Shown: piece after piece, positions 9,209 to 19,045 of the stretch
How positions within the stretch are numbered: the stretch's first letter is position 1
Layout: each line of letters begins with the position of its first letter
Notes under the pieces: model-generated
Told to the model about the DNA's origin: nothing
Seen by the model: only the letters and a program-made list of their open reading frames with translations
Database searches by the model: none
Translations under genes and position numbers: made by a program
Assembly: GCF_015356755.1 (NCBI RefSeq)
Contig: NZ_JADFCO010000056.1
Location: forward strand, 1-64,000
Reading direction: 5' to 3'
Length of the DNA stretch: 64,000 bases
Origin: Nonlabens antarcticus
GTDB taxonomy: Bacteria > Bacteroidota > Bacteroidia > Flavobacteriales > Flavobacteriaceae

Positions 9209-10231
9209 ATGTCTCAGAAAATCACCTTAAAAAAGATAGCACATGATTTAAAGGTGTCCATATCTACAGTGTCTAAAGCATTGCGAGACTCTCATGAAAT
9301 CAGCGTTGAAACAAGAAATAAGATAAAAGTTTACGCTAAAAAATACAACTACAAACCTAATAGTATTGCCCTAAGTCTAAAGAATCAAAAGACCAAAAAA
9401 ATAGGGATTATCATCCCTGAAATTGTACACCATTTCTTTGCTACTGTTATTTCTGGAATTGAAAAAGTAGCCAATGAAAAAGGCTATCAGGTTATTATAT
9501 GTTTGTCTGGTGAAAGCTTTGCCAAAGAAGTCGTCAACATGGACGTGCTGGCAAATGGAAGTATTGATGGTTTTATTATGAGTCTATCTAAGGAAACCAT
9601 GGAAAAACAAGATTTTCACCATCTTGAAGAGGTGCTAAATCAAGGGATGCCTATCGTGATGTTTGATAGAGTAGTGGAGGGAATCGAATGCGATAAAATT
9701 ATCATCGACGATGTGGCCGCAGCCCATAGCGCTACGGAGTTTTTAATGCGCAAGGGACGTAAAAACCTGGCGATTATATCCACGGTAGATTATGTAAATG
9801 TAGGACGTTTGCGCACCAAGGGATTTAAAGAAGCTCTGGAGAAACGCGGTATGGAGTTTACGGAAAACAGAGTCCTCAAAATTGAGAATGCTGAAAATTG
9901 TTCTAAAGAAATTGATGATTTTTTAAAGAAAGACGATTACGACGGTGTCATAGCGGTCAATGAATTATTTGCTGTAATTGCGAGTAAATCATTGAAAAAA
10001 ATGGGTAAGTCCATTCCAGAAGATGTTGCAATCATTGCTTTTACAGATGGAATACTGAGCAAATATGCCAGCCCGACATTGACTACTATTGGTCAAAATG
10101 GGGAAGATATGGGTGGCCTGGCTGCTACAAAATTGATTGAACGCTTAGAAAGTAAGGAGGACGTAGAAGAAAGCTACGAAACCGTTATCGTAAAAACATC
10201 ATTAGTAGAGAGGGAATCAACGCCGCAATAA
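9209..10231 (+). CDS. LacI/GalR-family transcriptional regulator of the maltodextrin locus
   Basis: A 340-residue regulator. An N-terminal helix-turn-helix (ITLKKIAHDLKVSISTVSKALRD) and hinge helix (YKPNSIALSLK) precede a periplasmic-binding-protein-like effector domain (from KKIGIIIPEIVHHFF, with VMFDRVV and IIAFTDGILSKY). The ATG at 9209 is preferred over an in-frame TTG one codon earlier. It is placed between the divergent SusCDE unit and the MFS-pgmB-GH65-GH13 operon, the usual position for the maltose-responsive regulator of Flavobacteriia. Its probable operator is the 14-bp palindrome about 78 bp upstream. The effector is presumably maltose or a derivative, by inference from the neighbours. 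Confidence 0.92.
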   Translation: MSQKITLKKIAHDLKVSISTVSKALRDSHEISVETRNKIKVYAKKYNYKPNSIALSLKNQKTKKIGIIIPEIVHHFFATVISGIEKVANEKGYQVIICLSGESFAKEVVNMDVLANGSIDGFIMSLSKETMEKQDFHHLEEVLNQGMPIVMFDRVVEGIECDKIIIDDVAAAHSATEFLMRKGRKNLAIISTVDYVNVGRLRTKGFKEALEKRGMEFTENRVLKIENAENCSKEIDDFLKKDDYDGVIAVNELFAVIASKSLKKMGKSIPEDVAIIAFTDGILSKYASPTLTTIGQNGEDMGGLAATKLIERLESKEDVEESYETVIVKTSLVERESTPQ

Positions 10232-10234
10232 TAG

Positions 10235-10242
10235 TATATTTG
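10235..10242 (+). promoter_or_regulatory. Bacteroidota -7 element for the maltose operon
   Basis: TATATTTG matches TAnnTTTG exactly. It starts 4 bp after the regulator's stop codon and leaves a 5' leader of about 100 nt before the MFS gene. No clear TTG -33 box is seen at the usual distance. Confidence 0.5.
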
Positions 10243-10272
10243 ACCTGTGATTTTTAAGGATTTCACTGGTAA

Positions 10273-10313
10273 TATCAAAACTTGTCTTCTTCACACACGC
10301 ATAAGTTTTGATA
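10273..10313. promoter_or_regulatory. Inverted repeat enclosing the shared motif in the MFS leader
   Basis: A perfect 11-bp inverted repeat (TATCAAAACTT / AAGTTTTGATA) is separated by 19 nt. The spacer is almost exactly the motif also found upstream of susC (9049-9070). It could be an RNA hairpin in the leader or a dyad operator. A second, smaller repeat (GATAAG...CTTATC) overlaps its 3' side. Confidence 0.6.
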
Positions 10314-10348
10314 AGTCATAAGGCTTATCGTAATTAATAATTATCGAT

Positions 10349-11794
10349 ATGCAAAAACCTAAGTTAGGTTTCTGGGATATCTGGAACATGAGTTTCGGAT
10401 TTCTTGGTATTCAGTTTGGTTTTGCCCTTCAGGGCTCTACCATGTCCCGTATTTTTGAGACTTTAGGAGCTAGCAAGGACAACATTCCTATGCTCTGGAT
10501 AGCTGCGCCTCTTGCTGGTCTGATTGTGCAACCCATAATAGGATATCTAAGTGATAATACCTGGCACAAATCCTTAGGCCGCAGGCGCCCCTTCTTTTTA
10601 CTGGGTGCCATTTTGAGTAGTATCGCACTTATATTCATGCCGTTTTCCTCAGAAGTGTGGATGGCAGCTGGGCTGCTTCTTGTTCTCGATGCCTCCATTA
10701 ATATTAGTATGGAGCCTTTTAGAGCACTAGTTGCTGATAAACTCCCAGATTCACAGCGCAGTTATGGATTTGTAGTTCAAACTCTTATTATAGGTGTAGG
10801 AACCTGGATTGCCAGTAATCTTCCTAAATTTTTAAATGATATACTGGATATTTCAAACGAGGCCGCACCGGGCGTTGTTCCAGACTCGGTTAAGATCGCT
10901 TTTATGGTGGGCGCTGCGGTTTTCATGATCTCGATCCTTGTCACCATATTTACTACGAAAGAATACACTCCAACGGAAATGGCAGCCTTTGAAGATGCTG
11001 GAGAACCGGAGGAGAAAAAAGGAATGTGGGCAACAATCACATCCACTTATGCATTAATGCCCGTTATTATGAAGAAGTTGGGTGTCGTGCAGTTTTTCTC
11101 TTGGTTTGCATTTTTTGCGATGTGGACGCTCGCAAACCCAGCCTTGACAGAACATATTTACAACGCCCCAAAACCAGATGTCACACAATTTGCACAATTA
11201 GATAGCAGTGACAAGGTTTTATTAGATGTAAATCAGACTACATTATTCCTCGATCAGGATTATGCAGATGATTATAGAATTCAAGATAAGGCGTACAACG
11301 AGGCTTCTGATGATGTAGGTGCAAAAATGGGAATCTACGGATTGTCATCGATGGCGTTTGCACTATTACTCACCTTTTACACGGCCTACAAAAGCATTAA
11401 TAGGAAGGTCGTTCACATGGTGAGTTTGATTTTAGGAGCTATTGGGTTTTTGCTGATGTATTACATACCTGGTCAACCGGAATATTTGACCTTATGTTTT
11501 GCATTGATTGGTATTGCATGGGGTAGCATACTATCCATGCCGTACGCTATGCTTTCTAGTTCTGTAGCCAGTAATAAGATGGGATTGATGATGGGTGTGT
11601 TCAATATGTTTATCGTAATACCACAAATTATCGCAGCATTGAGTGGCGTAGTTTTCCTATACAATTTGATAGGAGACGAAACCATTCACGCCATGACTAT
11701 CGCTGGAATCTTTTTACTATTAGCAGCAGCTTCTAATTTGCTTATCAAAAATAAAAAAGCAATCACTTATCAACCTTCAATAGCAGATGAATAA
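10349..11794 (+). CDS. MFS sugar (maltose-type) transporter
   Basis: A 481-residue inner-membrane protein with about 12 hydrophobic segments. It has the GRRRPF loop motif after segment 2 (SDNTWHKSLGRRRPFFLLG), which is characteristic of the glycoside-pentoside-hexuronide/SLC45-like sucrose and maltose symporters. A roughly 60-residue periplasmic insertion (about residues 270-320) separates the halves. It is the first gene of the plus-strand operon and overlaps the next gene by one base. The neighbours (phosphoglucomutase, maltose phosphorylase) make maltose or short maltodextrins the likely substrate, probably with a cation. Confidence 0.88.
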   Translation: MQKPKLGFWDIWNMSFGFLGIQFGFALQGSTMSRIFETLGASKDNIPMLWIAAPLAGLIVQPIIGYLSDNTWHKSLGRRRPFFLLGAILSSIALIFMPFSSEVWMAAGLLLVLDASINISMEPFRALVADKLPDSQRSYGFVVQTLIIGVGTWIASNLPKFLNDILDISNEAAPGVVPDSVKIAFMVGAAVFMISILVTIFTTKEYTPTEMAAFEDAGEPEEKKGMWATITSTYALMPVIMKKLGVVQFFSWFAFFAMWTLANPALTEHIYNAPKPDVTQFAQLDSSDKVLLDVNQTTLFLDQDYADDYRIQDKAYNEASDDVGAKMGIYGLSSMAFALLLTFYTAYKSINRKVVHMVSLILGAIGFLLMYYIPGQPEYLTLCFALIGIAWGSILSMPYAMLSSSVASNKMGLMMGVFNMFIVIPQIIAALSGVVFLYNLIGDETIHAMTIAGIFLLLAAASNLLIKNKKAITYQPSIADE

Positions 11795-12456
11795 TGATTA
11801 AGAAAGCATTCATATTTGATCTAGACGGCGTTGTCGTCGATACGGCAAAATTTCATTTTGTAGCATGGCAAAACTTAGCCTCAAGCTTAGATATCAATTT
11901 TACGGAAGAAGAAAACGAACAGCTTAAAGGCGTTTCCCGTGTGCGCTCTTTGGAAAAGATTTTAGAGTGGGGAAATAAAAAAATTGATAAAGAAACCTTT
12001 GAACAAAAGCTGATTCAGAAAAACGAGGAATACCTCAAAATGGTGGAAACCCTAGATCAGAAAGATATTCTTCCAGGCGTGTATGATTTTTTGATACACT
12101 TAAAAAAACAAGATCAGCCCATAGCTTTGGGTAGTGCCAGCAAGAATGCAAGGCCTATTTTAAAAAAACTAGGAATTCTTAACATGTTTGATGCTATCGT
12201 GGATGGAACGGACGTGAGCAAAGCAAAGCCAGATCCAGAGGTATTTCTCAACGCCTGCAAATTATTGAATATGCCGTCAGAAAATGCGATTGTATTTGAA
12301 GATAGTATTGCTGGTATTCAAGCCGCAAACATTGCGGGAATGATCAGTATAGGATTGGGAGAAGAGAAAAATTTAAGCGAGGCAGATGAAGTTTTTAGGA
12401 GCTTTCTAGACATGCCAGCAGATTATCAACATCAGTTATTGAATAAAACGAAGTAA
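11794..12456 (+). CDS. pgmB: Beta-phosphoglucomutase (HAD superfamily)
   Basis: A 220-residue cytosolic HAD enzyme converting beta-glucose 1-phosphate to glucose 6-phosphate. The nucleophile Asp9 and acid/base Asp11 are in FDLDGVVVDT. A helical cap follows, with GVSR as in PgmB. Motif 2 is GSASKNA, and motifs 3 and 4 are AKPDPEVF and FEDSIAGIQAA. It overlaps the transporter upstream and the GH65 gene downstream by single bases (TAATG junctions), implying translational coupling. The downstream maltose phosphorylase yields exactly its substrate. Confidence 0.94.
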   Translation: MIKKAFIFDLDGVVVDTAKFHFVAWQNLASSLDINFTEEENEQLKGVSRVRSLEKILEWGNKKIDKETFEQKLIQKNEEYLKMVETLDQKDILPGVYDFLIHLKKQDQPIALGSASKNARPILKKLGILNMFDAIVDGTDVSKAKPDPEVFLNACKLLNMPSENAIVFEDSIAGIQAANIAGMISIGLGEEKNLSEADEVFRSFLDMPADYQHQLLNKTK

Positions 12457-14765
12457 TGAGTCGAGAATATATCATACCAAACGCGTGGTCTATTATTGAG
12501 GAAGGATGGAATCCTGATCTCGTAAAATCCAGTGAAAGCCTTTTTTCCATAGGTAATGGGGCCATGGGACAGCGCGCAAATTTTGAAGAAACCTATACGG
12601 GAGAAACTTTCCAGGGTAGTTATGTTGCGGGAGTTTATTATCCAGATAAAACACGCGTAGGCTGGTGGAAAAACGGCTACCCAGAATATTTCGCAAAAGT
12701 TTTAAATGCGCCTAATTTCATAGGGATCGATGTTTTTATCGATGGTGAAACGCTGGACTTGGCCAAATATGAAAAGACCGACATCCGTCATTACCGTCGC
12801 GAGCTCAATATGAAAGAAGGCTGGCACGAACGCTCGTTTGAAATTAATTTATCCGATTCTAAAACGATTAAAGTCGTGGCTCGCAGATTTCTTTCCATGA
12901 AGCATGACGAGTTAGGTGTTATAAATTATAGTGTTACCGCAGTGAAAGGGGATATGCGTGTTTCTTTTCAACCGTACATAGATGGTGGAATCAAAAATGA
13001 AGATTCCAACTGGGATGATAAGTTCTGGGAAATTGAAGATTTACAATCTGTAGATCATCAAGGTTTTATACGCAGCCGTACTAATAAAACAAATTTTTAC
13101 GTGTGCACATTCATGCAGTCTGAGTTGTATAAAAATGGAGAACACGTCCAGTATGCCGCTCATTTTGATAAAAATGAATCTGTAGTGCGACACAAGGTGG
13201 CTTCTCAAATATCTGAAGGTCATACTGTAACTCTGATTAAATATGCGGGTTACACTTCAAGTTTGAACCATGAGCACTTTGAAATTTTGCACGCTGCAAA
13301 AAACGTTCTTCGCACCGCTGTAGAAAAAGGATATGAAGGATTGCTGGAAGAACAGAAAGAAGCTTGGGCTCAAACCTGGTCAATGGCAGACATTGCTATT
13401 GAAGGTGATTTAAAGGCCCAACAAGGAATACGATTCAATATTTTCCAATTGAACCAAACGTATTCTGGTAAAGATGCACGGTTAAATATTGGGCCTAAAG
13501 GATTTACGGGAGAGAAATATGGAGGTTCCACCTATTGGGATACTGAAGCATATTGCTTACCTTTCTACATGGCTACCAAAGATCAAAAGGTCGCCAGAAA
13601 TTTACTGAAATATAGGTATGAGCAGCTAGACAAGGCCATTGAGAATGCCGAGAAATTGGGATTCTCTAATGGAGCTGCTCTATATCCTATGGTTACCATG
13701 AATGGCGAGGAAAGCCATAACGAATGGGAAATAACCTTTGAAGAGATTCACCGCAATGGTGCGATGGTTTATGCCATTCACAACTATCTTAAATATACCG
13801 GCGACTACTCCTACATTCCAGAAATGGGACTTGAGGTAATGATTGCTATTGCAAAGTTCTGGCACCAGCGTGCAACGTTTTCTAAACAAGCAGATAAGTA
13901 TATGATTTTGGGGGTGACAGGACCTAATGAATATGAAAATAACGTCAACAATAACTGGTACACAAATTATTTAGCCAAATGGTGTATCGAGCAAACGGTT
14001 GATCATCTGGACAAAGTTAAAAATGGTCATAATGACGATTATCAACGTATTGTAGGACTCACTAAAATTACTGACCGCGATATCGCTTCCTGGTTAGAAG
14101 TTGCTCATAATATGTACGAACCCTTTGATAAGGAACTTGGAATCTACCTCCAGCAGGATGGTTTTTTAGATAAAGAGATTATTCCAGTATCAGATCTGAA
14201 ATCTTCCCAGAGACCGATCAACCAGAAATGGTCTTGGGACAGAATCCTACGCAGCTGTTATATAAAGCAAGCAGATGTTCTTCAAGGCTTTTATTTTTTT
14301 GAGGATCACTTTACGACTGAGCAGCTAGAAAAACACTTTGACTTTTACGAACCGTTAACCGTGCATGAAAGCTCGCTATCACCCTGTGTGCACAGTATTC
14401 AAGCAGCCCACTTAGGAAGGATGGATCAGGCCTATGATCTTTATTTGAGAACTTCCAGGCTCGATCTAGATGATTACAATCATGAGGTGGAAGACGGTTG
14501 TCACATAACCAGTATGGCTGGAACCTGGATGAGTATTGTGGAAGGGTTCGGTGGGTTTAAAATTGTTGATGACATGCCTAGTTTTAATGCAAAATTACCA
14601 GAGCAATGGAAATCCTTTAGTTTTAAAATCAACTTTAGGGATCAAGTTTTGAATGTACATGTAACGGCAAATCAAACTATAGTAAAACTGGAGGGTGACA
14701 GGAGCTTAGAAATTATAATCGATGGTCAAAAGCAAACTTTAGAGCCAGCAACCATAAACATCTAG
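12456..14765 (+). CDS. GH65 maltose phosphorylase
   Basis: A 769-residue cytosolic inverting phosphorylase that splits maltose with phosphate into glucose and beta-glucose 1-phosphate. It has an N-terminal beta-sandwich, a helical linker and the (alpha/alpha)6 barrel with the acid Glu492 inside TGPNEYENNVNNNWYTN. That motif is identical in layout to characterised maltose phosphorylases. A short C-terminal beta domain follows. The length is normal for the family. Kojibiose or trehalose phosphorylase are GH65 alternatives, but the pgmB, MFS and GH13 context favours maltose. Confidence 0.92.
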   Translation: MSREYIIPNAWSIIEEGWNPDLVKSSESLFSIGNGAMGQRANFEETYTGETFQGSYVAGVYYPDKTRVGWWKNGYPEYFAKVLNAPNFIGIDVFIDGETLDLAKYEKTDIRHYRRELNMKEGWHERSFEINLSDSKTIKVVARRFLSMKHDELGVINYSVTAVKGDMRVSFQPYIDGGIKNEDSNWDDKFWEIEDLQSVDHQGFIRSRTNKTNFYVCTFMQSELYKNGEHVQYAAHFDKNESVVRHKVASQISEGHTVTLIKYAGYTSSLNHEHFEILHAAKNVLRTAVEKGYEGLLEEQKEAWAQTWSMADIAIEGDLKAQQGIRFNIFQLNQTYSGKDARLNIGPKGFTGEKYGGSTYWDTEAYCLPFYMATKDQKVARNLLKYRYEQLDKAIENAEKLGFSNGAALYPMVTMNGEESHNEWEITFEEIHRNGAMVYAIHNYLKYTGDYSYIPEMGLEVMIAIAKFWHQRATFSKQADKYMILGVTGPNEYENNVNNNWYTNYLAKWCIEQTVDHLDKVKNGHNDDYQRIVGLTKITDRDIASWLEVAHNMYEPFDKELGIYLQQDGFLDKEIIPVSDLKSSQRPINQKWSWDRILRSCYIKQADVLQGFYFFEDHFTTEQLEKHFDFYEPLTVHESSLSPCVHSIQAAHLGRMDQAYDLYLRTSRLDLDDYNHEVEDGCHITSMAGTWMSIVEGFGGFKIVDDMPSFNAKLPEQWKSFSFKINFRDQVLNVHVTANQTIVKLEGDRSLEIIIDGQKQTLEPATINI

Positions 14766-14768
14766 CTT

Positions 14769-16652
14769 ATGAAATTCTCTAACGTTGCACTTTTCTTGTT
14801 GGTTTATTTCGCTTTCGCGAAAGCGGGAACGGCACAGATACAGCACATGGAACCACCCAACTGGTGGGCAGGAATGGAGCACTCGCAAGTAGAAATCATG
14901 TTTCATGGAAACAATATTGGTGAATTTAAAAATGTAAACTCAGACTTAGAAATTCTCAACGTCCGACATACAGAAAATCCGAATTATCTCTTTGTTATGG
15001 TAGAGACAGCAAATAAACCAGCTGGTTTTTACGACATCACACTGGGGAAAGCAGGAATAAAGATGTCGAAAAATTTTAGTCTTCAGGAACGCGATGAGAA
15101 TTCGCAGCAACGTACAGGGTTCGATTCCAGTGATGCGATCTATCTATTGATGCCAGACCGCTTTGCAAATGGAGACCCCAGTAACGATTCCGTCAAATCA
15201 ATGACAGAAAAAGTAAACAGAGCCGATAAAGGTGGGCGTCACGGTGGCGACATTCAGGGAATCATTGACCATTTAGATTACATAAAGGATTTAGGAGCAA
15301 CAGCAATCTGGAGCACGCCATTATTAGAAGATAACGATGTGAGCTATTCTTACCATACCTATGCACAAAGTGATCTTTACAATATCGACCCACGATATGG
15401 GACGAATGAATTATACCGTAAACTGGCTGATGAATTGCATTCCCATGATATGAAACTAATCATGGATTATGTGACAAATCACTGGGGTGCGACGCACTGG
15501 ATGATGAAGGATTTACCAACGGAAACCTGGATTCACAAGTTCCCAGATAATAAGGGTAAAGACTTTCCTGTGGAAGGTTATGCAAATTCTTCCTACAGAC
15601 AGTCCACACAAATGGATCCCAATGCCAGTGAACGTGATAAAACGTATGCCGAAAAAGGCTGGTTTGTAAGCACAATGCCTGATCTAAATCAAAGCGAGCC
15701 ATTAGTTTTGAACTACTTGATTCAAAATGCGATATGGTGGATTGAATATGCCGGGCTCGATGGTTTGCGCGTGGATACTTATTCCTATAACGAAAAAGAC
15801 GGAATTGCGGCCTGGACAAAAGCCATTATGAATGAGTACCCAAATTTCAACATTGTGGGAGAAACCTGGTTGCATGATCAAGCACAGATTGCTTACTGGC
15901 AAAAAGATTCTCCTATTTCGGCAATTCAATCTTACAATACAAATTTACCCAGTGTTATGGATTTCACCTTACATGATGCGATTCTCGAAGCTTTTAAAGA
16001 GCCCGAACAAGGCTGGGATAAAGGAATGATACGTGTTTATGAGAATTTCGTAAATGACTTTCTATATCCCGATATTGATAATATCATGGTTTTTGCAGGT
16101 AATCATGATACCAATAGAATTAGTGGCGACGGCGTTTATAATAGTAACCTAGAAAATTACAAACTCGCAATGACTCTTGTTTTGACCACACGTGGGATTC
16201 CGCAATTGTATTATGGTGATGAGATCGGTATGATGGGGAATAAGGGAACTAATGGTGATGGCGATATAAGAAGGGATTTTCCCGGCGGTTGGGAGAATGA
16301 TGTGAACAATGCCTTTCATAAGACTGGAAGAACTCAAACCCAAGAAAATTACCACGGCTTCACAAAAAACCTCCTCAATTATCGTAAATCTAAACCGGTT
16401 CTTCACACAGGGAAATTATTGCAATATGTTCCTGAGGAAAACTGCTATGTGTATTTCAGATCTAATGAGAACAGCAGGGTTATGGTGGTTATCAATAATA
16501 ATGTGGCAGCTGTTACTCTTGATCTTTCCAGATTTGTAGAAGGTTTAAATGGTAAAAATAGGGGTATTGATATAATTTCAAACTCCCAGATTGATCTTAA
16601 TAAATCCCTCAAAGTGGCAGGGAAAACTAGCTTAGTAATTGATCTCGATTAA
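14769..16652 (+). CDS. Exported GH13 neopullulanase/cyclomaltodextrinase (SusA-like)
   Basis: A 627-residue enzyme with a cleavable signal peptide whose end (YFAFAKAGTAQ) is coded by the palindrome repeat. An N-terminal beta domain (PPNWWAGM... as in SusA-type enzymes) precedes the GH13 barrel. Catalytic residues are Asp336 (GLRVD), Glu365 (IVGETW) and the His446-Asp447 pair (GNHDTNR). The barrel also has the calcium/substrate motif MPDRFANGDPSND. It probably acts in the periplasm on maltooligosaccharides delivered by SusCD and is translated 4 bp after the GH65 stop. Confidence 0.92.
   Translation: MKFSNVALFLLVYFAFAKAGTAQIQHMEPPNWWAGMEHSQVEIMFHGNNIGEFKNVNSDLEILNVRHTENPNYLFVMVETANKPAGFYDITLGKAGIKMSKNFSLQERDENSQQRTGFDSSDAIYLLMPDRFANGDPSNDSVKSMTEKVNRADKGGRHGGDIQGIIDHLDYIKDLGATAIWSTPLLEDNDVSYSYHTYAQSDLYNIDPRYGTNELYRKLADELHSHDMKLIMDYVTNHWGATHWMMKDLPTETWIHKFPDNKGKDFPVEGYANSSYRQSTQMDPNASERDKTYAEKGWFVSTMPDLNQSEPLVLNYLIQNAIWWIEYAGLDGLRVDTYSYNEKDGIAAWTKAIMNEYPNFNIVGETWLHDQAQIAYWQKDSPISAIQSYNTNLPSVMDFTLHDAILEAFKEPEQGWDKGMIRVYENFVNDFLYPDIDNIMVFAGNHDTNRISGDGVYNSNLENYKLAMTLVLTTRGIPQLYYGDEIGMMGNKGTNGDGDIRRDFPGGWENDVNNAFHKTGRTQTQENYHGFTKNLLNYRKSKPVLHTGKLLQYVPEENCYVYFRSNENSRVMVVINNNVAAVTLDLSRFVEGLNGKNRGIDIISNSQIDLNKSLKVAGKTSLVIDLD
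14810..14825. repeat. 16-bp palindrome copy 3 (coding, AFAKA frame)
   Basis: Exact copy coding the C-region of the SusA-like enzyme's signal peptide (FAFAKA). Confidence 0.95.
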
Positions 16653-16664
16653 AATCTAAATACT

Positions 16665-19028
16665 ATGAAACCCTTCTTTAATTTTCTTCTCCTTCTCACA
16701 ATTCTTTTTTTAGGTTCCTGCAGTACCGATAAAAAATCTGGCGAACCCCTTAGCATCATTGAAGTGCCTACCAGTCCAGTAATTGCCGCAAATGATCAGA
16801 CAGATGTTTTGATTTCTGACTACATTTATGGAGGACAAGCCATAGACAGTATCACCGTTGGTAAAGGAATTAGCGCTTTGCCTTGGACAAAAACCGATAG
16901 TATTTTTTCGTTTACGATGACTGATAGTCCATCTGTCAATCTGATGACACTTTGGACGCAGGGATCTCGTAATGATATTCCCGTTTTTAAGAGTCAAAAC
17001 AAAGTCATCAGAATTAACTACAATAAAGCAGCTGGTGATTCTAATATCCAGATTAAAGGAGAATTTACAAATTGGGCTCCAGTTGACCTAGAATCTGACG
17101 GTAACAACCTTTATTATGATGCTGCCCTTCCTGCCGGTAAATTCCAATATCTATTTGTAATCGATGGTGAAGAAGAACATTTAACTGGAAGCGAGCAAAA
17201 TCTCATTAGCAATGGAATGAATGGTTTTAACCGAATGATCGATAACAGCCGAAAGGAATTTCCAGCCGAGCTGAGTTACGGTAAGATTTTAGAAGACGGA
17301 TTTACTTTTCAAACCACTGGAAATCTAGATAATGTAATTGTCTTGTATGAAAACCAACTCTTGCCTGCAAGGTTAAATGGCAATGAATATCAAGTCACGA
17401 TTCCTAAAACCGATTTTAGCAATCGAATTTCAAAAACCCAACTTATACGAGTATTTGCCAGCGATGAAAATGGGAGAACAAACGATCTGCTCATTCCCGT
17501 GCAAAACGGTAAAGTAGTTACAGATCCTTCAACATTGGATCGATCAGATTTTCACACGCAGGTGCTCTATTTTATGATGGTGGACCGATTCCTAGATGCA
17601 GATCCATCGAATACAAAGCCTGTCGCAGATCCAGAAATACTTCCTAAAGCAAACTATATGGGCGGTGACCTCGCGGGAGTTTTACAGAAAATCAACGATG
17701 GCTATTTTGAAAACTTGGGTATTAGTACCATCTGGTTATCACCCATTACTCAAAATCCGGAAGGTGCTTATGGTTTATGGCCAGAACCCAAAACAAAATT
17801 TAGCGGATACCATGGTTACTGGCCCATTTCAAATACAAAAGTAGATTACCGTTTTGGAGATGAGAAGATCCTTAAGGAAATCATCGCCACCGCTCATGAC
17901 AAGGGAATGAATGTCATCCTCGATTATGTAGCAAATCATGTTCACGAGGAACACCCATTATATAAGGAACATCCAGAATGGGCTACAGATCTCTATCTAC
18001 CGGACGGTAGTTTGAATACAGAACGATGGGATGATCATAGATTGACTACATGGTTTGACACTTTCATGCCCACGCTAGATTTCTCTCAGCCAGAAGTCGT
18101 TGAGAAAATGACTGACTCGGCATTGTACTGGGTTACAGAGTATGATCTAGATGGTTTCCGTCATGATGCTACTAAACATGTTCCTGAGGCTTACTGGAGA
18201 ACACTTACAAAGAAGATCAGAAACAATACTAATCGACCCATTTATCAGATAGGGGAAACTTATGGTTCTAACGACTTGATCCGCAGTTATGTGAGTACTG
18301 GAATGTTAGATGCACAATTTGATTTTAATATGTACGATGCAGCGGTTTCTGGTTTTGCCACGGCAGATGACAGTTACACGACCATTGCAGAAACTTTAAA
18401 AAAGGGATTGGAATACTATGGGCATCATCATTTAATGGGCAACATCTCAGGAAATCAAGATCGCGCGCGATTTATCAGTTATGCAAGTGGTGACGTGCGT
18501 TTTGATGAAGATGCAAAAAAAGCAGGATGGACTCGGGAAATACAGATGACAGATTCCACCGCATATGATAGACTGGGAATGTTGCAGGCATTTAACATGA
18601 CGATTCCGGGAGTTCCCGTCATTTATTACGGTGATGAATACGGCAGCATCGGTGGTGGAGATCCAGATAATCGCAAGATGATGAAGTTTGAGGGGTTGTC
18701 AAATCGGGAGAAGGAATTGCGCGATCTCGTTCAACAACTCGCAAAACTGCGTCGCAACTCCATGTCATTGTTATATGGAACTACACAAATCGTTACTGAT
18801 GCTAATGGTATGCTCGTGTTACGCCGGGCTTATTTTGGGGAGGAAACCTATGTGTATTTCAATGAAAATCCCATTATTATGAATGTAGCCGATAAAAATG
18901 ACCGCTTTCGCGAAAGCGAAATTATCCTCATCAACGCGTTAGAAACGGACAATCAAGTTCAAGTAGGAGCTGGGAATTTTGCTATCATTCAAGCCAAAGC
19001 CAAGAAGAAAACCAAAACCAAGAACTAA
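16665..19028 (+). CDS. GH13 alpha-amylase lipoprotein with N-terminal beta domains
   Basis: A 787-residue lipoprotein (lipobox FLGSC). The first 300 residues are beta-sandwich domains: IPT-like, then a CBM48-like segment with GEFTNWAPVDLESDG. The GH13 barrel follows, with MMVDRFLDADPSNT. Catalytic residues are Asp501 (GFRHD) and Glu531 (QIGETY). The third carboxylate is Asp599 in GNQDRARF, where Gln598 replaces the usual His of the NHD motif. The enzyme is inferred to face the periplasm or cell surface and degrade alpha-glucans. The palindrome repeat codes RFRES in the C-terminal beta domain. The tail is Lys-rich (KAKAKKKTKTKN). Confidence 0.9.
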   Translation: MKPFFNFLLLLTILFLGSCSTDKKSGEPLSIIEVPTSPVIAANDQTDVLISDYIYGGQAIDSITVGKGISALPWTKTDSIFSFTMTDSPSVNLMTLWTQGSRNDIPVFKSQNKVIRINYNKAAGDSNIQIKGEFTNWAPVDLESDGNNLYYDAALPAGKFQYLFVIDGEEEHLTGSEQNLISNGMNGFNRMIDNSRKEFPAELSYGKILEDGFTFQTTGNLDNVIVLYENQLLPARLNGNEYQVTIPKTDFSNRISKTQLIRVFASDENGRTNDLLIPVQNGKVVTDPSTLDRSDFHTQVLYFMMVDRFLDADPSNTKPVADPEILPKANYMGGDLAGVLQKINDGYFENLGISTIWLSPITQNPEGAYGLWPEPKTKFSGYHGYWPISNTKVDYRFGDEKILKEIIATAHDKGMNVILDYVANHVHEEHPLYKEHPEWATDLYLPDGSLNTERWDDHRLTTWFDTFMPTLDFSQPEVVEKMTDSALYWVTEYDLDGFRHDATKHVPEAYWRTLTKKIRNNTNRPIYQIGETYGSNDLIRSYVSTGMLDAQFDFNMYDAAVSGFATADDSYTTIAETLKKGLEYYGHHHLMGNISGNQDRARFISYASGDVRFDEDAKKAGWTREIQMTDSTAYDRLGMLQAFNMTIPGVPVIYYGDEYGSIGGGDPDNRKMMKFEGLSNREKELRDLVQQLAKLRRNSMSLLYGTTQIVTDANGMLVLRRAYFGEETYVYFNENPIIMNVADKNDRFRESEIILINALETDNQVQVGAGNFAIIQAKAKKKTKTKN
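18903..18918. repeat. 16-bp palindrome copy 4 (coding, RFRES frame)
   Basis: Exact copy, read in the second accepted frame as RFRES within DRFRESEI near the C-terminus of the GH13 lipoprotein. Confidence 0.95.
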
Positions 19029-19045
19029 CTCACAAATCTAAAACT

